Source: Enterococcus faecium (lineage in GTDB: Bacteria; Bacillota; Bacilli; Lactobacillales; Enterococcaceae). From it: a DNA stretch of 64,000 nt. Both the position numbers and the translations under genes were made by a program. The notes beneath the pieces are model-generated. The model had not been told where the DNA came from and did not search any database. It saw only the letters and a list, made by a program, of their open reading frames with translations. Shown here one piece after another: positions 37,800 to 48,100 of this stretch. The DNA lies in assembly GCF_029023785.1 (NCBI RefSeq), contig NZ_CP118955.1, forward strand, positions 1,886,001 to 1,950,000. Direction: 5' to 3'. Every line of letters begins with the position of its first letter. The stretch's first letter is position 1.

Positions 37800-39526
37800 G
37801 CTAATTCCTCCTTTGATAATTGAGAAGCGGCAATATCATAATAAATCGGGCATTTTTCCAACAACTCCCGATGCGTCCCCATACCGACGACTTCTCCTTC
37901 ATTTAATACGATGATCTTATCTGCATGCATGATCGTTCCCACACGTTGTGCTACGATCAATACAGTAGATTCTGTCGTTTCTTTTTTCAGACGAGCACGT
38001 AACTTCGCATCCGTTTGATAATCTAATGCAGAAAAGCTGTCATCAAAAATATAGATTTCCGGACGGCGTATGATGGCTCTGGCTATTGCCAATCGTTGTT
38101 TTTGTCCACCTGAAAAATTGGAACCACCTTCTGATAAATGTTCATTAAATCCATCTGGTTTTCGAGAAATGAATTCTGAAGCTTGAGCAATCTCAGCTGC
38201 ACGTTCCATTTCTTCTTGCGTAGCATCTTCTTTCCCGTATCGCAAATTATCTGCAATCGTTCCAGTAAATAGCAGCGCTTTTTGCGGAATAAACCCAATC
38301 TTATCTCGCAACTTGCTTAGCCGATAATCTCTCACGTCTACTCCATCGATCAAGATCTTTCCTTCACTCACATCATAAAAGCGAGGGATCAATTGGATCA
38401 ACGTAGATTTTCCGCTACCGGTACTTCCAATAAAAGCAACGGTCTCTCCTGGAGAGGATGTAAAACTGACATTTCGTATCACTGGCTCTTGCGAATGGCC
38501 TGGATAAGCAAATGTTACATTTTGAAATTCGATATACCCTTTAGTTTTTGTATCAGATATACCATTTGGATCTTCTACAATCGAAGGTTTGGCATCTAGG
38601 GCTTCTTGGATACGTCCAGCTGAAACAGCTGCTCTTGGATACATCATGAACACACTAGCAAATAACATGAATGAGAACAAGGCATGGAATATATACTCGA
38701 TAAACGCAATCAAATCTCCTACACGAAGCTCGCCTGCATCGATTTGCACTGCCCCGCTCCAGATGATCAATACCATTACGATATTAAATAAGAAATAAAA
38801 ACCCGGTTGTGCAACAGCCATCAAACGGAATAAGCTTTTTGAACTAGAAGCATAATTCTCATTGACTACAGCAAAACGTTTTTCTTCAAACTTTTCATTG
38901 ACGAATGCACGAATCACACGCAATCCTGAAAGATTTTCCCGCAAGATACTGTTGATTTTATCTAAGTTTTTTTGTTGCTTTTTAGATAACGGTTCAGACA
39001 CCTTAGCAATCGCTACGACTGCCAATAATAGTAAAGGTAATGCACCTACTACATACAAACTGAGTGTCACACTTGTACGCATGACCATGTACAAACTGAC
39101 AATGAACATCATTGGTGCCATAAAACCGATACGTAAAATATTTTGCAGGAACAACATGATCTGATAAGCATCGTTTGTTGTACGAGTGATCAATGAAGAT
39201 ACGCCTAGATTTTCGTATTCCTGATGCGAATAACTTTGGATCTTTTCGAACAAATCATCTCGAATATCTGCTACGATATTAGTCGTAATCCTCGAACCAA
39301 AATAACCTAACAAGATATTCAAAATAATACCGATTACAGTAATAACGATCATAAATATCCCTTGTTGCTTCACATAATCAAAATCATCATTGCGGATTCC
39401 TACATCGATCATACGTGCTAAAATCGTAGGAAGTCCTAATTCAATCAAAATAAAACCAAATATGCATATGAAATTGAAAAACAAGAATTTCTTATAACGC
39501 ATGGTATAATGCCACATTAGTTTCAC
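37796..39526 (-). CDS. ABC exporter half-transporter, degenerate ATP-site subunit
   Basis: Partner of the half-transporter encoded next. Six membrane helices and a nucleotide-binding domain with Walker A GSTGSGKST and an intact signature FSGGQKQR, but Walker B reads IFDDSFSALD, with Asp instead of the catalytic Glu, and the switch His is Gln (VAQRVGTI). This is the mirror image of the partner, so only one of the two ATP sites of the heterodimer should hydrolyse well. 576 residues. Confidence 0.88.
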   Translation of the reverse strand: MKLMWHYTMRYKKFLFFNFICIFGFILIELGLPTILARMIDVGIRNDDFDYVKQQGIFMIVITVIGIILNILLGYFGSRITTNIVADIRDDLFEKIQSYSHQEYENLGVSSLITRTTNDAYQIMLFLQNILRIGFMAPMMFIVSLYMVMRTSVTLSLYVVGALPLLLLAVVAIAKVSEPLSKKQQKNLDKINSILRENLSGLRVIRAFVNEKFEEKRFAVVNENYASSSKSLFRLMAVAQPGFYFLFNIVMVLIIWSGAVQIDAGELRVGDLIAFIEYIFHALFSFMLFASVFMMYPRAAVSAGRIQEALDAKPSIVEDPNGISDTKTKGYIEFQNVTFAYPGHSQEPVIRNVSFTSSPGETVAFIGSTGSGKSTLIQLIPRFYDVSEGKILIDGVDVRDYRLSKLRDKIGFIPQKALLFTGTIADNLRYGKEDATQEEMERAAEIAQASEFISRKPDGFNEHLSEGGSNFSGGQKQRLAIARAIIRRPEIYIFDDSFSALDYQTDAKLRARLKKETTESTVLIVAQRVGTIMHADKIIVLNEGEVVGMGTHRELLEKCPIYYDIAASQLSKEELA

Positions 39527-39698
39527 TTTCTCATCTCCTTTTAATCTTTTGTTACATTTTCATTACTAAAAATGATAGCACAACGAGCCTATTAATAGAA
39601 CACTTCTCTCATAAAAAAGTCATTATGATTATAGCGGGATGATAAACATTGATTTTTTCTTTCAATCTAGTTGATTTCTATACTTATTTGCTGTTTTA

Positions 39699-39707
39699 TG
39701 CTAGAAT
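39699..39707 (+). promoter_or_regulatory. Possible extended -10 promoter for rpoY-rnjA
   Basis: TGCTAGAAT (TG-N-TAGAAT); no clear -35 at 17 bases. It would give a leader of about 205 bases containing the structured element at 39774. Confidence 0.5.
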
Positions 39708-39773
39708 AACAATTAATTGTTGTATATTTTTTATACAGAAGGTACGGTTGAAAAAATATCCGAACAGATAAGC

Positions 39774-39858
39774 AAAAACGAGGCTTGTCTCTTTGACTCG
39801 AATCCAGTATTCTAGTCAAAGCATATGAAAAACCAGGTGGCTTGTCCCCTCGTTTTGT
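39774..39858 (+). ncRNA. Structured leader element upstream of rpoY-rnjA
   Basis: Outer arms AAAACGAGG and CCTCGTTTT enclose an inner stem TTTGACT/AGTCAAA and a direct repeat GGCTTGTC on both sides. A small hairpin TGTATA/TATACA precedes it at 39721-39737. It could be an attenuator, a terminator with limited T-tail, or a target for RNase J feedback. It matches no riboswitch class I know. Confidence 0.45.
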
Positions 39859-39918
39859 GTTGTCTAAAAAAATCAACTAGCTAAATCACTGCTTTACGCA
39901 GATAAAGGAGACAAAACA

Positions 39919-40131
39919 ATGATCTATAAAGTTTATTATCAAGAAACAAAAGTACGCAACCCTAAACGGGAAGAAACAAAATCTCTTTACATTGAGGCAA
40001 AAAGCGATGTAGACGCTCGCCAACGTGTGGAAGAAAATACCCCATACAATATTGAATTCGTTCAACTTCTAGAAGGAAGTCATCTAGAGTACGAAAAAGA
40101 AAATGCTGATTTCTCATTAGTGGAGTTTTAA
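39919..40131 (+). CDS. rpoY: RNA polymerase epsilon subunit
   Basis: Small accessory subunit of Firmicutes RNA polymerase. 70 residues, formerly DUF1447: [22 protein letters not shown] at the N-terminus is characteristic ([17 protein letters not shown]). One base separates its stop from the rnjA start, the conserved arrangement. AAAGGAG precedes the ATG. Confidence 0.95.
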   Translation: MIYKVYYQETKVRNPKREETKSLYIEAKSDVDARQRVEENTPYNIEFVQLLEGSHLEYEKENADFSLVEF

Positions 40132-40132
40132 T

Positions 40133-41812
40133 ATGAAACTTTCCATCAAAAATAACGAGACAGGCGTCTTTGCTATTGGTGGATTAGGTGAAATCGGGAA
40201 AAATACGTATGGGGTACAATTCCAAGATGAAATCATTTTGATTGATGCCGGGATCAAATTCCCGGAAGACGATTTACTTGGAATTGACTATGTCATTCCC
40301 GACTACAGCTACATCATACAAAACTTACACAAAGTAAAAGCCTTGGTGATTACTCACGGGCACGAAGACCACATCGGCGGAATACCCTACTTGCTGAAAC
40401 AAGCAAATATTCCTATCTATGCTGGTCCTCTCGCATTAGCGTTGATCACAAACAAATTAGATGAGCATGGCTTGCTTCGAGATGCAGAGCTCCATGAGAT
40501 CAATGAAGATACGATCATCCGTTTTAGAAAGACTTCTGTCAGCTTTTTCAGAACGACCCATAGTATCCCAGATGCATTAGGGATCGTGGTGAAAACACCT
40601 TCTGGAAATATCGTAGCGACTGGAGACTTCAAATTCGATTTCACTCCTGTTGGCGAACCAGCAAACTTGCATAAAATGGCTCGTATCGGGGAAGAAGGAG
40701 TCTTGTGCCTTTTATCTGATAGTACAAATGCTGAGATTCCAACATTTACTAAATCAGAAAAAACGATTGGGCATTCTATTTTGAAGATCTTTTCAAAAAT
40801 CGAAGGACGTATCATTTTTGCCAGCTTTGCTTCTAACATCTTCCGTTTGCAGCAAGCAGCAGATGCCGCTGTGGCAACTGGTCGTAAAATCGCTGTTTTC
40901 GGACGAAGCATGGAAAATGCCATCGTCAACGGTCAACGTTTAGGATATATCAAAGTTCCAGACGGCACATTTGTAGATGCACACGAAATCAATCGCTTGC
41001 CTGCCAATGAAACGATGATCCTATGTACAGGTTCTCAAGGAGAAGCGATGGCCGCGTTGAGCCGCATCGCGAATGGTACTCACCGTCAAATCCAAATCCA
41101 GCCAGACGATACAGTGATCTTTTCAAGTTCACCTATTCCTGGTAATACAACAAGTGTCAATCATTTGATCAATTTGCTGTCTGAAGCTGGTGCAGAAGTG
41201 ATTCACGGAAAAATCAATAACATCCATACTTCCGGTCACGGTGGACAAGAAGAACAAAAATTAATGCTTCGTTTGATGAAGCCAAAATATTTTATTCCTG
41301 TCCACGGAGAATTCCGCATGTTGAAAGTACATGCTTCTCTAGCACAAGATGTAGGTGTTCCTGCAGAAAACTGCTTCATCATGGAAAATGGCGATGTTTT
41401 AGCGTTAACTAGCGATTCTGCGCGTCCTGCTGGGCATTTTGTGGCTGGAGATGTGTATATCGATGGTAGCGGGATCGGTGATATTGGTAATGTCGTTTTA
41501 CGTGACCGTCACCTGCTTTCAGAAGAAGGTCTTGTATTAGCTGTCGCGACAGTGGATATCAAGAAAAAAGAAATCTTGGCTGGTCCAGATATTCTCTCTC
41601 GTGGATTTGTCTACATGCGAGAATCAGGAGAAATGATCAATGAAGCTCAGCGAATCTTATTCCACGCTTTAAGAGAATGTTTGAATGGACCTGACTGTTC
41701 AGAATATAAATTGAAAGAAGCGATGACTGGCGCGCTTCAGCCTTTCTTATTCGAACGTACAGAAAGACATCCAATGATTTTGCCAATGGTAATGACACCA
41801 GATGAAGAATAA
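40133..41812 (+). CDS. rnjA: Ribonuclease J1
   Basis: 5'-3' exo- and endoribonuclease in mRNA decay and rRNA maturation. Metallo-beta-lactamase core with HGHEDHIGG near residue 75, the beta-CASP region ([23 protein letters not shown]) and VHGEFRML for the late metal-binding His. 559 residues, full length. Translationally tied to rpoY. Its stop is followed within a few bases by a palindromic repeat. Confidence 0.96.
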   Translation: MKLSIKNNETGVFAIGGLGEIGKNTYGVQFQDEIILIDAGIKFPEDDLLGIDYVIPDYSYIIQNLHKVKALVITHGHEDHIGGIPYLLKQANIPIYAGPLALALITNKLDEHGLLRDAELHEINEDTIIRFRKTSVSFFRTTHSIPDALGIVVKTPSGNIVATGDFKFDFTPVGEPANLHKMARIGEEGVLCLLSDSTNAEIPTFTKSEKTIGHSILKIFSKIEGRIIFASFASNIFRLQQAADAAVATGRKIAVFGRSMENAIVNGQRLGYIKVPDGTFVDAHEINRLPANETMILCTGSQGEAMAALSRIANGTHRQIQIQPDDTVIFSSSPIPGNTTSVNHLINLLSEAGAEVIHGKINNIHTSGHGGQEEQKLMLRLMKPKYFIPVHGEFRMLKVHASLAQDVGVPAENCFIMENGDVLALTSDSARPAGHFVAGDVYIDGSGIGDIGNVVLRDRHLLSEEGLVLAVATVDIKKKEILAGPDILSRGFVYMRESGEMINEAQRILFHALRECLNGPDCSEYKLKEAMTGALQPFLFERTERHPMILPMVMTPDEE

Positions 41813-41816
41813 ATAA

Positions 41817-41931
41817 GAGGTTATGAAATCAGCACCTTGTCCTGAATATAAGAGAAAACAAATGAAAAACATGAGAAGCCATTTTTGTTTGTTCTTATTC
41901 CTTGATACAAGGTGGCTCTTTCATAGCCTCT
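41817..41931 (+). repeat. Single intergenic palindromic module, both ends of the GAGG type
   Basis: GAGGTTATGAAA at one end and TTTCATAGCCTC at the other make the whole 115-bp unit one palindrome. Inner arms AGCACCTTGT/ACAAGGTGGCT and AAAACAAA/TTTTTGTTT. It begins 5 bases after the rnjA stop. Confidence 0.8.
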
Positions 41932-41954
41932 TAAATTTATTTACTTTTTCATAC

Positions 41955-42003
41955 AAAAAAATACCTGCCACAAGAGAAATTGTCTCTTGTGGCAGGTATT
42001 TTT
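41955..42003. terminator. Bidirectional terminator between rnjA and the cold-shock gene
   Basis: A 20-bp perfect stem (ATACCTGCCACAAGAGA against its complement) with A- and T-runs on both sides. Confidence 0.92.
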
Positions 42004-42065
42004 GTTACTCGCTTTGTTCTCTCGTAAAAATTGATGTCTACCATCAATTTGATTTACAGATAAAA

Positions 42066-42266
42066 TTAAGCTTTTACAACGTTTGCAGCTTGTGGGCCGC
42101 GGTCTGATTCTTCAACGTCGAAAGTCACTGCTTGACCTTCTTCTAATGTTTTGAATCCGTCACCTTGGATAGCTGAGAAGTGAACGAATACGTCGCTTCC
42201 ATCTTCACGTGAGATAAATCCAAATCCTTTTTCAGCGTTGAACCATTTTACTGTTCCGTTTTCCAT
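42066..42266 (-). CDS. Cold-shock protein (CspA family)
   Basis: Single-strand nucleic acid chaperone, 66 residues, one OB-fold. RNP1 KGFGFI and RNP2 VFVHF are intact; [16 protein letters not shown] start is typical. A strong GAGGAGG site and an upstream leader of up to 149 bases, the type that is often thermo-responsive in csp mRNAs. Confidence 0.95.
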   Translation of the reverse strand: MENGTVKWFNAEKGFGFISREDGSDVFVHFSAIQGDGFKTLEEGQAVTFDVEESDRGPQAANVVKA

Positions 42267-42415
42267 AATAATATCCTCCTCGTGCCAAAAGCACTAATTT
42301 AAATTGTAACATTGCTCGTGTACGATAGAGGTGCAACAGATGTTTCAACTTCTATTCCCAAACAAAATTACAATATAATTGTACACTTGCTTCATTTTTT
42401 TTGCAAGAAAGCAAC

Positions 42416-43108
42416 TTACTTCTCTTCCATCATTCCTTCTTCTCTCAAACTAAAATATCGTTTGCGTCCGATGATCAAGTGGTCCAGTACAGTGATCCCC
42501 ATCATTTCTCCACACTTTTGTATCCTTTTGGTAAAATTCATATCCTGCTGCGATGGAATAACATTACCAGAAGGATGATTATGCGCTAAAACGATCCTTG
42601 CTGCACAATAACGTACAGCATAATGGAAAATTTCTCTAGGATGAGCGACTGACTGATTCAGCGAACCGATGAACACTGTTTTTTTTAAGATCACTTGATT
42701 CTTCGTGTCCAAATAAATACAAACCAAATGTTCTTGTTTGTGATCTTTCATTTCCAGAATCAATTGCTGGGCCAATTCGTAGCTGGTACGAACCGGTGGA
42801 GCCGCTCTTTCATGATCCGTCTGAATTCGTCGACCTAATTCGATCAAGGCTTTGATTTCGATTGCTTTCACGCGTCCTATCCCTCGAATCTCTTCTAACT
42901 CATGCAAAGTAGCCTGTCGTAAAGAGGCCAGTCCTCCAAACGTTTTTAACAGATTTCCAGCAATCGACATCACACTATAAGGGTGTTGACCGGTACGCAG
43001 TAAGATTGCCAAAAGCTCCTGATCCGATAAAGCTTCCGCGCCATAAATTTCCATACGTTCCCTTGGTAAAGAGCTAGTAGGTACTTCTTTGATCAATCGT
43101 TTTCCCAA
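42416..43108 (-). CDS. radC: RadC-family JAMM-domain protein
   Basis: 230 residues: N-terminal helix-hairpin-helix (IRGIGRVKAIEIKALIELGRR) and a C-terminal JAMM/MPN+ metal site (AHNHPSGN then the distal Asp in SQQD). The name comes from an old radiation phenotype; the real function is uncertain. Separated from the HAD gene upstream by a short gap. Confidence 0.92.
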   Translation of the reverse strand: MGKRLIKEVPTSSLPRERMEIYGAEALSDQELLAILLRTGQHPYSVMSIAGNLLKTFGGLASLRQATLHELEEIRGIGRVKAIEIKALIELGRRIQTDHERAAPPVRTSYELAQQLILEMKDHKQEHLVCIYLDTKNQVILKKTVFIGSLNQSVAHPREIFHYAVRYCAARIVLAHNHPSGNVIPSQQDMNFTKRIQKCGEMMGITVLDHLIIGRKRYFSLREEGMMEEK

Positions 43109-43162
43109 AAAAACATCTCCTTTCTATCTTATCTAAAATAAGATACGAAAAGAGATGGATTT

Positions 43163-43816
43163 TTATTTTAACAATGCAGGGATTTCATGTAAAGAAGAAA
43201 CAACCCCAGCTGTTTTTTTGATCAATTCTTGGGATGGTGGAAGCAGATCTGGTACCATGACTACCGGGATCTCAGCCGCAGAAGCTGCTAAAATACCATT
43301 TTGTGAATCTTCTAAAATCAATGTTTCTTTCTTCGCTGTACCTAGCTTCTGATTAGCTAACAAGAAAATTTCTGGGTCTGGTTTTGCTCGTTGAACATTT
43401 TCTGCAGAAACAATCGTCTCAAATCGTTCAAACAGATTGTTCTTCTTCAATAAAAGTTCAATGACTGCTCGTTGGTTACTGGAAGCGACAACTTTGGGAA
43501 TCTGATGTTCTTCTAAAAAAGAGAGGAGTTCCAACACACCGGGCTTCATTTGTACCGCTCCTTGCGAAAAACGTTCAAGCGTTTCCTGGTATGAATCATC
43601 TATGAATCTTTGTACACTTGTTTTGCCAAATTCCGAGAAAATCATATGATAATTCGCCCATACTTCTTCATCTGAAACACCTAAGAATTTTAAATACAGG
43701 TCTTTATCATAAGGAAAACCCATCTTGTCTGCTACTACTTGTGTGGCTTCGTAATACACTAACTCTGTGTCGAACAGCAAACCATCCATGTCAAAAATCA
43801 CTGCATTATACTTCAT
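43163..43816 (-). CDS. HAD-superfamily phosphatase (beta-phosphoglucomutase-like)
   Basis: 217 residues. Motif I DMDGLLFDTE with both Asp, motif II VVASSNQ, motif III and IV LILEDSQNGILAA. Cap type C1 helical. Substrate cannot be told; family members act on sugar phosphates or nucleotides. It overlaps the 3' end of folC by 11 bases and is likely co-transcribed. Confidence 0.88.
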   Translation of the reverse strand: MKYNAVIFDMDGLLFDTELVYYEATQVVADKMGFPYDKDLYLKFLGVSDEEVWANYHMIFSEFGKTSVQRFIDDSYQETLERFSQGAVQMKPGVLELLSFLEEHQIPKVVASSNQRAVIELLLKKNNLFERFETIVSAENVQRAKPDPEIFLLANQKLGTAKKETLILEDSQNGILAASAAEIPVVMVPDLLPPSQELIKKTAGVVSSLHEIPALLK

Positions 43817-45119
43817 GATCTCCTCCTAATTGTATTAATAAATGGCGAACTTCTGAAATGAAATAAAGTGAACCGGTCACAACTAATACGTCTTCATTTG
43901 TCATCTTTTCCAATATATCTGCTAATCCGAATTGCCACAATGAAACGATTGATACTCTCTCACTTGCTAAATCTGATACTTCACTTAATTCGATGGCTTT
44001 TGGATGTTCAAAGGTCGTCAAATAAATATGGACATTTGGTACTTGCTGCAATCGTTCTAGCATTTCTCTAACATTTTTAGTTCGTAAGGCGGAAAACAAA
44101 ATGTTGATTTGATATCCTTTGAATTCTTTTTTCAAATTCTCAACAAGCCGGTTCATTGCATGCGTATTATGGGCACCATCTAAAACAACTAATGGCTCGT
44201 TACTCAAACGCTCCATTCTTCCTGGCCATCGAGATTTCTTCAATCCCTTCAAAACATCTTTTTCTCGGAAAGGCAGCTTTTCCAATTGACAGTAAACAAA
44301 ATACAATTCGATGGCTACTCCTGCATTTTCAGCTTGATGTTGCCCTAAAAGCGGAGTGGTTAATTGAGGGATCTTTCCTATTTCATTAAAAAATTCAAAT
44401 ACTTCTCCCCACATCTCATCAGGATGCAGATAGTTTATTTTATAATTTTCCCCGTATACATAAAGCGGTGCATTTTTTGCTTTAGCTGTTTGTTGGATGA
44501 CAGTAAAAGCTTCTGGGGCAATATTTCCTGTTACTACTGGAACGCCTTGTTTGATGATTCCAGCTTTTTGTGCAGCGATTTCTTCAATTGTATCTCCAAG
44601 TATTTCGGTATGATCAAGTCCAATCGTTGTTATTCCCGTCAGCATTGGTACAGCTACATTGGTAGAATCCAATAAGCCGCCTAAGCCAACTTCGATAATC
44701 GCTACGTCCACTTTCTTCATCAAAAAATAATCAAATGCCATTGCTGTTAATGTCTCGAATTCAGTAATACCAGCTACTGCTTCAAATTGATCAAGTTGTT
44801 TGATCAGTGGCTGATATTTTTTTACAAGCTGGATCAAATCATTGTCTGGAATGCTTTTGCCATTGATTGCGATCCGTTCATTGAACGTTTCGATATAAGG
44901 TGAAGTAAATGTACCTACTGTCAGCCCAGCCTCTTCTAATAGGCTTCTCAAATAAGCTACAGTAGAACCTTTTCCGTTTGTTCCAGCGATATGGATCGTT
45001 TTTACTTTTCTCTCTGGATGCCCTACCACTTCTAATAAAGCTTCGACTCGGTCAAGGCCAGGACGTGAACCAAATGGTAATCGACTATGGATCCATTCTA
45101 TTGCTTCTTCAATCGTCAT
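43806..45119 (-). CDS. folC: Folylpolyglutamate synthase / dihydrofolate synthase
   Basis: Adds glutamate to folates. Mur-ligase-like: AGTNGKGSTVAYL ATP loop near residue 45, GLGGLLDSTNV, DHTEILGDT, and C-terminal LVVLDGAHNTHAM. About 437 residues from the ATG at 45119, which has GGGGGAA at 7 bases; the frame extends upstream without a better signal. Its ATG overlaps the stop of a small membrane ORF (TGATG), suggesting coupling. Confidence 0.94.
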   Translation of the reverse strand: MTIEEAIEWIHSRLPFGSRPGLDRVEALLEVVGHPERKVKTIHIAGTNGKGSTVAYLRSLLEEAGLTVGTFTSPYIETFNERIAINGKSIPDNDLIQLVKKYQPLIKQLDQFEAVAGITEFETLTAMAFDYFLMKKVDVAIIEVGLGGLLDSTNVAVPMLTGITTIGLDHTEILGDTIEEIAAQKAGIIKQGVPVVTGNIAPEAFTVIQQTAKAKNAPLYVYGENYKINYLHPDEMWGEVFEFFNEIGKIPQLTTPLLGQHQAENAGVAIELYFVYCQLEKLPFREKDVLKGLKKSRWPGRMERLSNEPLVVLDGAHNTHAMNRLVENLKKEFKGYQINILFSALRTKNVREMLERLQQVPNVHIYLTTFEHPKAIELSEVSDLASERVSIVSLWQFGLADILEKMTNEDVLVVTGSLYFISEVRHLLIQLGGDHEV

Positions 45120-45253
45120 CAACAATTCCCCCATTTCTCTTTTATTATAACAAATAGAACACATAAGAAAAATAAAAGTATGACAAAGAGAAAAGAAACA
45201 GAGAGAGGAACGATTTTATCAACTACTTTATTGACTCTTGATACATGATCCAC
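45119..45253 (-). CDS. Candidate 44-residue membrane protein coupled to folC
   Basis: GTG start at 45253 next to AAGGAGGGAG, charged N-terminus (VDHVSRVNKVVDKIV), one long hydrophobic helix of about 22 residues, then a short basic tail KEKWGNC. The stop shares a base with the folC ATG (TGATG). The one-helix design, ribosome binding site and stop-start overlap argue for a real small gene; the start codon is uncertain because the site is only about 3 bases away. Confidence 0.5.
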   Translation of the reverse strand: MDHVSRVNKVVDKIVPLSVSFLFVILLFFLCVLFVIIKEKWGNC

Positions 45254-45292
45254 CTCCCTCCTTCTCCTACATAATAAGAGTAGACTAAAAAA

Positions 45293-45321
45293 GAGATGCG
45301 ACAAAATTTATGTCACATCTC
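45293..45321. repeat. Hairpin related to the intergenic repeat ends
   Basis: GAGATGCGACA and TGTCACATCTC pair around a 7-base loop, like the GAGGYTGTGACA ends of the repeat modules. It lies between valS and folC. Confidence 0.6.
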
Positions 45322-45364
45322 CTTATGAATCGAAGCTAAGAGTGAGGCTCAAACTCTTTCCTGT

Positions 45365-45420
45365 AACGATGTTCAATCAGCTAGCTTTTAGTAATAGCTA
45401 GCTGATTGAACACTCTCTTT
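45365..45420 (-). terminator. valS terminator derived from a repeat arm
   Basis: GTTCAATCAGCTAGC (45371-45385) pairs perfectly with GCTAGCTGATTGAAC (45397-45411). ACGATGTTCAATCAGCT copies the left arm of the type C modules, so the terminator seems to be a collapsed module. Confidence 0.75.
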
Positions 45421-45428
45421 TTCTATTC

Positions 45429-48074
45429 TTATTGAATAGTACGCAAACTTTCGATTCGTTCTTTGACAGCCGTTTGCTTCTCTAAATAATCTTTTTCTTT
45501 TGCACGCTCTGCCTCTACTACTTCTTCCGGCGCGTTAGAAACAAAACGTTCATTAGAAAGTTTTCCTTGGACACGTTTTACTTCGCTTGTCCACTTTTCC
45601 AGTTCTTTTTCTAATCGTTTGATTTCTTCTTCAATATTGATCAATCCTGCTAACGGCAAGAAGATTTCTGCACCTGTCAGAACAGCTGACATCGCTAGAT
45701 CTGGCGCAGTGATCTCACTTGATATTGTCAACTCTTCGGGATTACAGAAGCGTTCGATATAGCTTGTATTTTCAACTAAAAATTGATCGATTTTAGCATC
45801 GTTTGTTTTAATTAGCAACGTAATTGGTTTAGACAATGGTGTATTCACTTCTGAACGAATATTTCGAACGGCTCGAATCAATTCTTTCAATACTTCCATC
45901 CCTTTAGAAGCTGTTTCATCATCAAACTCTGGACGTACAACAGGATATTCTGCCACTACTAGAGAATTTCCCTGATGAGGAATATGTTCCCATATTTCTT
46001 CTGTAACGAATGGCATGATTGGATGCAATAAACGTAGGATCTGATCAAGTGTATGGACTAAGATGCTACGGGTGGTTTGTTTTGAAACAGCATCATCTCC
46101 ATAAAGTACTTCTTTACTCATTTCGATGTACCAGTCACAAAAATCATCCCAGATAAAGTTATACAGTTGTCGACCTGCTTCACCAAATTCAAAACGATCA
46201 AATAGCTCAGTTACTCGTTCGATCGTTTCATTCAAACGAGTAAGGATCCACCGGTCAGCCACTGATTTTTCTCCAGATAAATCGATCTCTTCTACGGTCA
46301 TTCCTTCGATATTCATGATAACGAAACGTGAAGCATTCCAGATTTTGTTGATAAAGTTCCAAGAAGCATCCATTTTTTCATAGCTGAAGCGGACATCTTG
46401 TCCTGGTGCAGAACCATTCGATAAGAACCAGCGGAGAGCATCTGCTCCATACTTTTCGATTACTTCCATCGGATCGATTCCATTACCTAATGATTTACTC
46501 ATCTTCCGCCCTTGTTCGTCACGAATCAATCCATGAATCAAGACATTCTCAAATGGACGTTCGCCAGTAAATTCCAAGCTTTGGAAAATCATTCTGCTTA
46601 CCCAGAAGAAAATGATGTCATAACCGGTTACTAAAGTGCTAGTAGGGAAGTATCGCTTATAATCTTCGCTTTCCGTATCTGGCCAGCCCATTGTTGAGAA
46701 AGGCCACAAAGCTGAACTAAACCAAGTGTCTAAAACATCAGGATCTTGTACCCAGTTTTCACTATCCGCTGGTGCTTCCATCCCTACATACATTTCACCT
46801 GTTTCTTTGTGATACCATGCAGGAATTTGATGTCCCCACCATAATTGTCGTGAGATTACCCAATCATGGACATTTTCCATCCAACGTAAAAACGTTTGAT
46901 TGAATCTTGGAGGGAAGAATTCCACTGCTTGATCTGTTTCTTGGTTATCAATGGCTTTTTTCGCTAACGGCGCCATTTTTACAAACCATTGAGTAGACAG
47001 CCGAGGTTCAACAACGACACCTGTCCGCTCGGAATGACCCACACTGTGGATCATCGTATCGATTTTAATCAATCGACCGATTTCTTTCAGATCTTGCACG
47101 ATTGCTTTACGAGCAGCAAAACGTTCCATTCCAGCATATTTTCCTGCTAGTTCATTCATCGTACCATCATCATCCATAACATTTACGCGTGGAAGATCAT
47201 GACGATTACCTACCTCAAAGTCGTTTGGATCATGTGCTGGAGTGATTTTTACTACACCTGTCCCGAATTCCATATCTACATATTCATCTGCAATGATTGG
47301 GATTTGTTTATTGACTAAAGGTAGAATCACTTTTTTGCCGATGAGCGCTTGATAACGCTCGTCTTTTGGATGAACAGCAATCGCCGTATCTCCCAACATC
47401 GTTTCTGGACGGGTTGTCGCAATTTCTACTACGCCTGATCCATCTGCTAGTTCATAGCTCATATGATAAAAGGCGCCTTCGATATCTTTATGAATAACTT
47501 CGATATCAGATAGAGCTGTTCGTGCTTGAGGATCCCAGTTGATGATATATTCACCACGATAAATCAAACCTTTTTCGTATAAGGTAACAAAAACTTTACG
47601 TACTGCTTCAGATAATCCATCATCTAATGTAAAACGTTCCCTACTGTAATCTAAAGATAAGCCCATTTTAGCCCACTGTTCGCGGATGTGGCTCGCATAC
47701 TCTTCTTTCCATTCCCACACTTGATCGATGAACTTTTCACGACCTAGATCATAACGAGAAATCCCTTGCTCTCTAAGCTTCGCTTCTACTTTTGCTTGTG
47801 TCGCGATTCCTGCATGGTCCATACCAGGCAGCCATAAAGTATCATATCCTTGCATTCTCTTTTGACGAATCAGCATATCTTGCAAGGTCGTATCCCAAGC
47901 ATGCCCTAAATGAAGTTTTCCAGTAACATTTGGGGGCGGGATTACGATTGAATAAGGTTTTGCTTTTTTATCTCCGCTCGGTTTAAACAAATCTTGTTCT
48001 AACCAATGCTGATAACGTCCAGCTTCAACTTCTTGCGGATTATATTTTGTTGATAGGTTATTTTCTTCCGTCAT
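45429..48074 (-). CDS. valS: Valyl-tRNA synthetase
   Basis: Class I synthetase. [14 protein letters not shown] holds the HIGH-type motif near residue 50, a large editing domain follows, [11 protein letters not shown] is the KMSKS loop near residue 525, then the anticodon-binding domain and a C-terminal coiled-coil arm ([14 protein letters not shown]). 881 residues, full length. Expression governed by an upstream T-box leader. Confidence 0.98.
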   Translation of the reverse strand: MTEENNLSTKYNPQEVEAGRYQHWLEQDLFKPSGDKKAKPYSIVIPPPNVTGKLHLGHAWDTTLQDMLIRQKRMQGYDTLWLPGMDHAGIATQAKVEAKLREQGISRYDLGREKFIDQVWEWKEEYASHIREQWAKMGLSLDYSRERFTLDDGLSEAVRKVFVTLYEKGLIYRGEYIINWDPQARTALSDIEVIHKDIEGAFYHMSYELADGSGVVEIATTRPETMLGDTAIAVHPKDERYQALIGKKVILPLVNKQIPIIADEYVDMEFGTGVVKITPAHDPNDFEVGNRHDLPRVNVMDDDGTMNELAGKYAGMERFAARKAIVQDLKEIGRLIKIDTMIHSVGHSERTGVVVEPRLSTQWFVKMAPLAKKAIDNQETDQAVEFFPPRFNQTFLRWMENVHDWVISRQLWWGHQIPAWYHKETGEMYVGMEAPADSENWVQDPDVLDTWFSSALWPFSTMGWPDTESEDYKRYFPTSTLVTGYDIIFFWVSRMIFQSLEFTGERPFENVLIHGLIRDEQGRKMSKSLGNGIDPMEVIEKYGADALRWFLSNGSAPGQDVRFSYEKMDASWNFINKIWNASRFVIMNIEGMTVEEIDLSGEKSVADRWILTRLNETIERVTELFDRFEFGEAGRQLYNFIWDDFCDWYIEMSKEVLYGDDAVSKQTTRSILVHTLDQILRLLHPIMPFVTEEIWEHIPHQGNSLVVAEYPVVRPEFDDETASKGMEVLKELIRAVRNIRSEVNTPLSKPITLLIKTNDAKIDQFLVENTSYIERFCNPEELTISSEITAPDLAMSAVLTGAEIFLPLAGLINIEEEIKRLEKELEKWTSEVKRVQGKLSNERFVSNAPEEVVEAERAKEKDYLEKQTAVKERIESLRTIQ

Positions 48075-48100
48075 GCTGTTTTCCTCCTTTAAACTAAAAA

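Noticed and set aside
39667..39876. Open frame of 69 residues on the minus strand before rpoY
   Set aside because: It has no ribosome binding site, odd composition, and lies across the structured leader; treated as chance.
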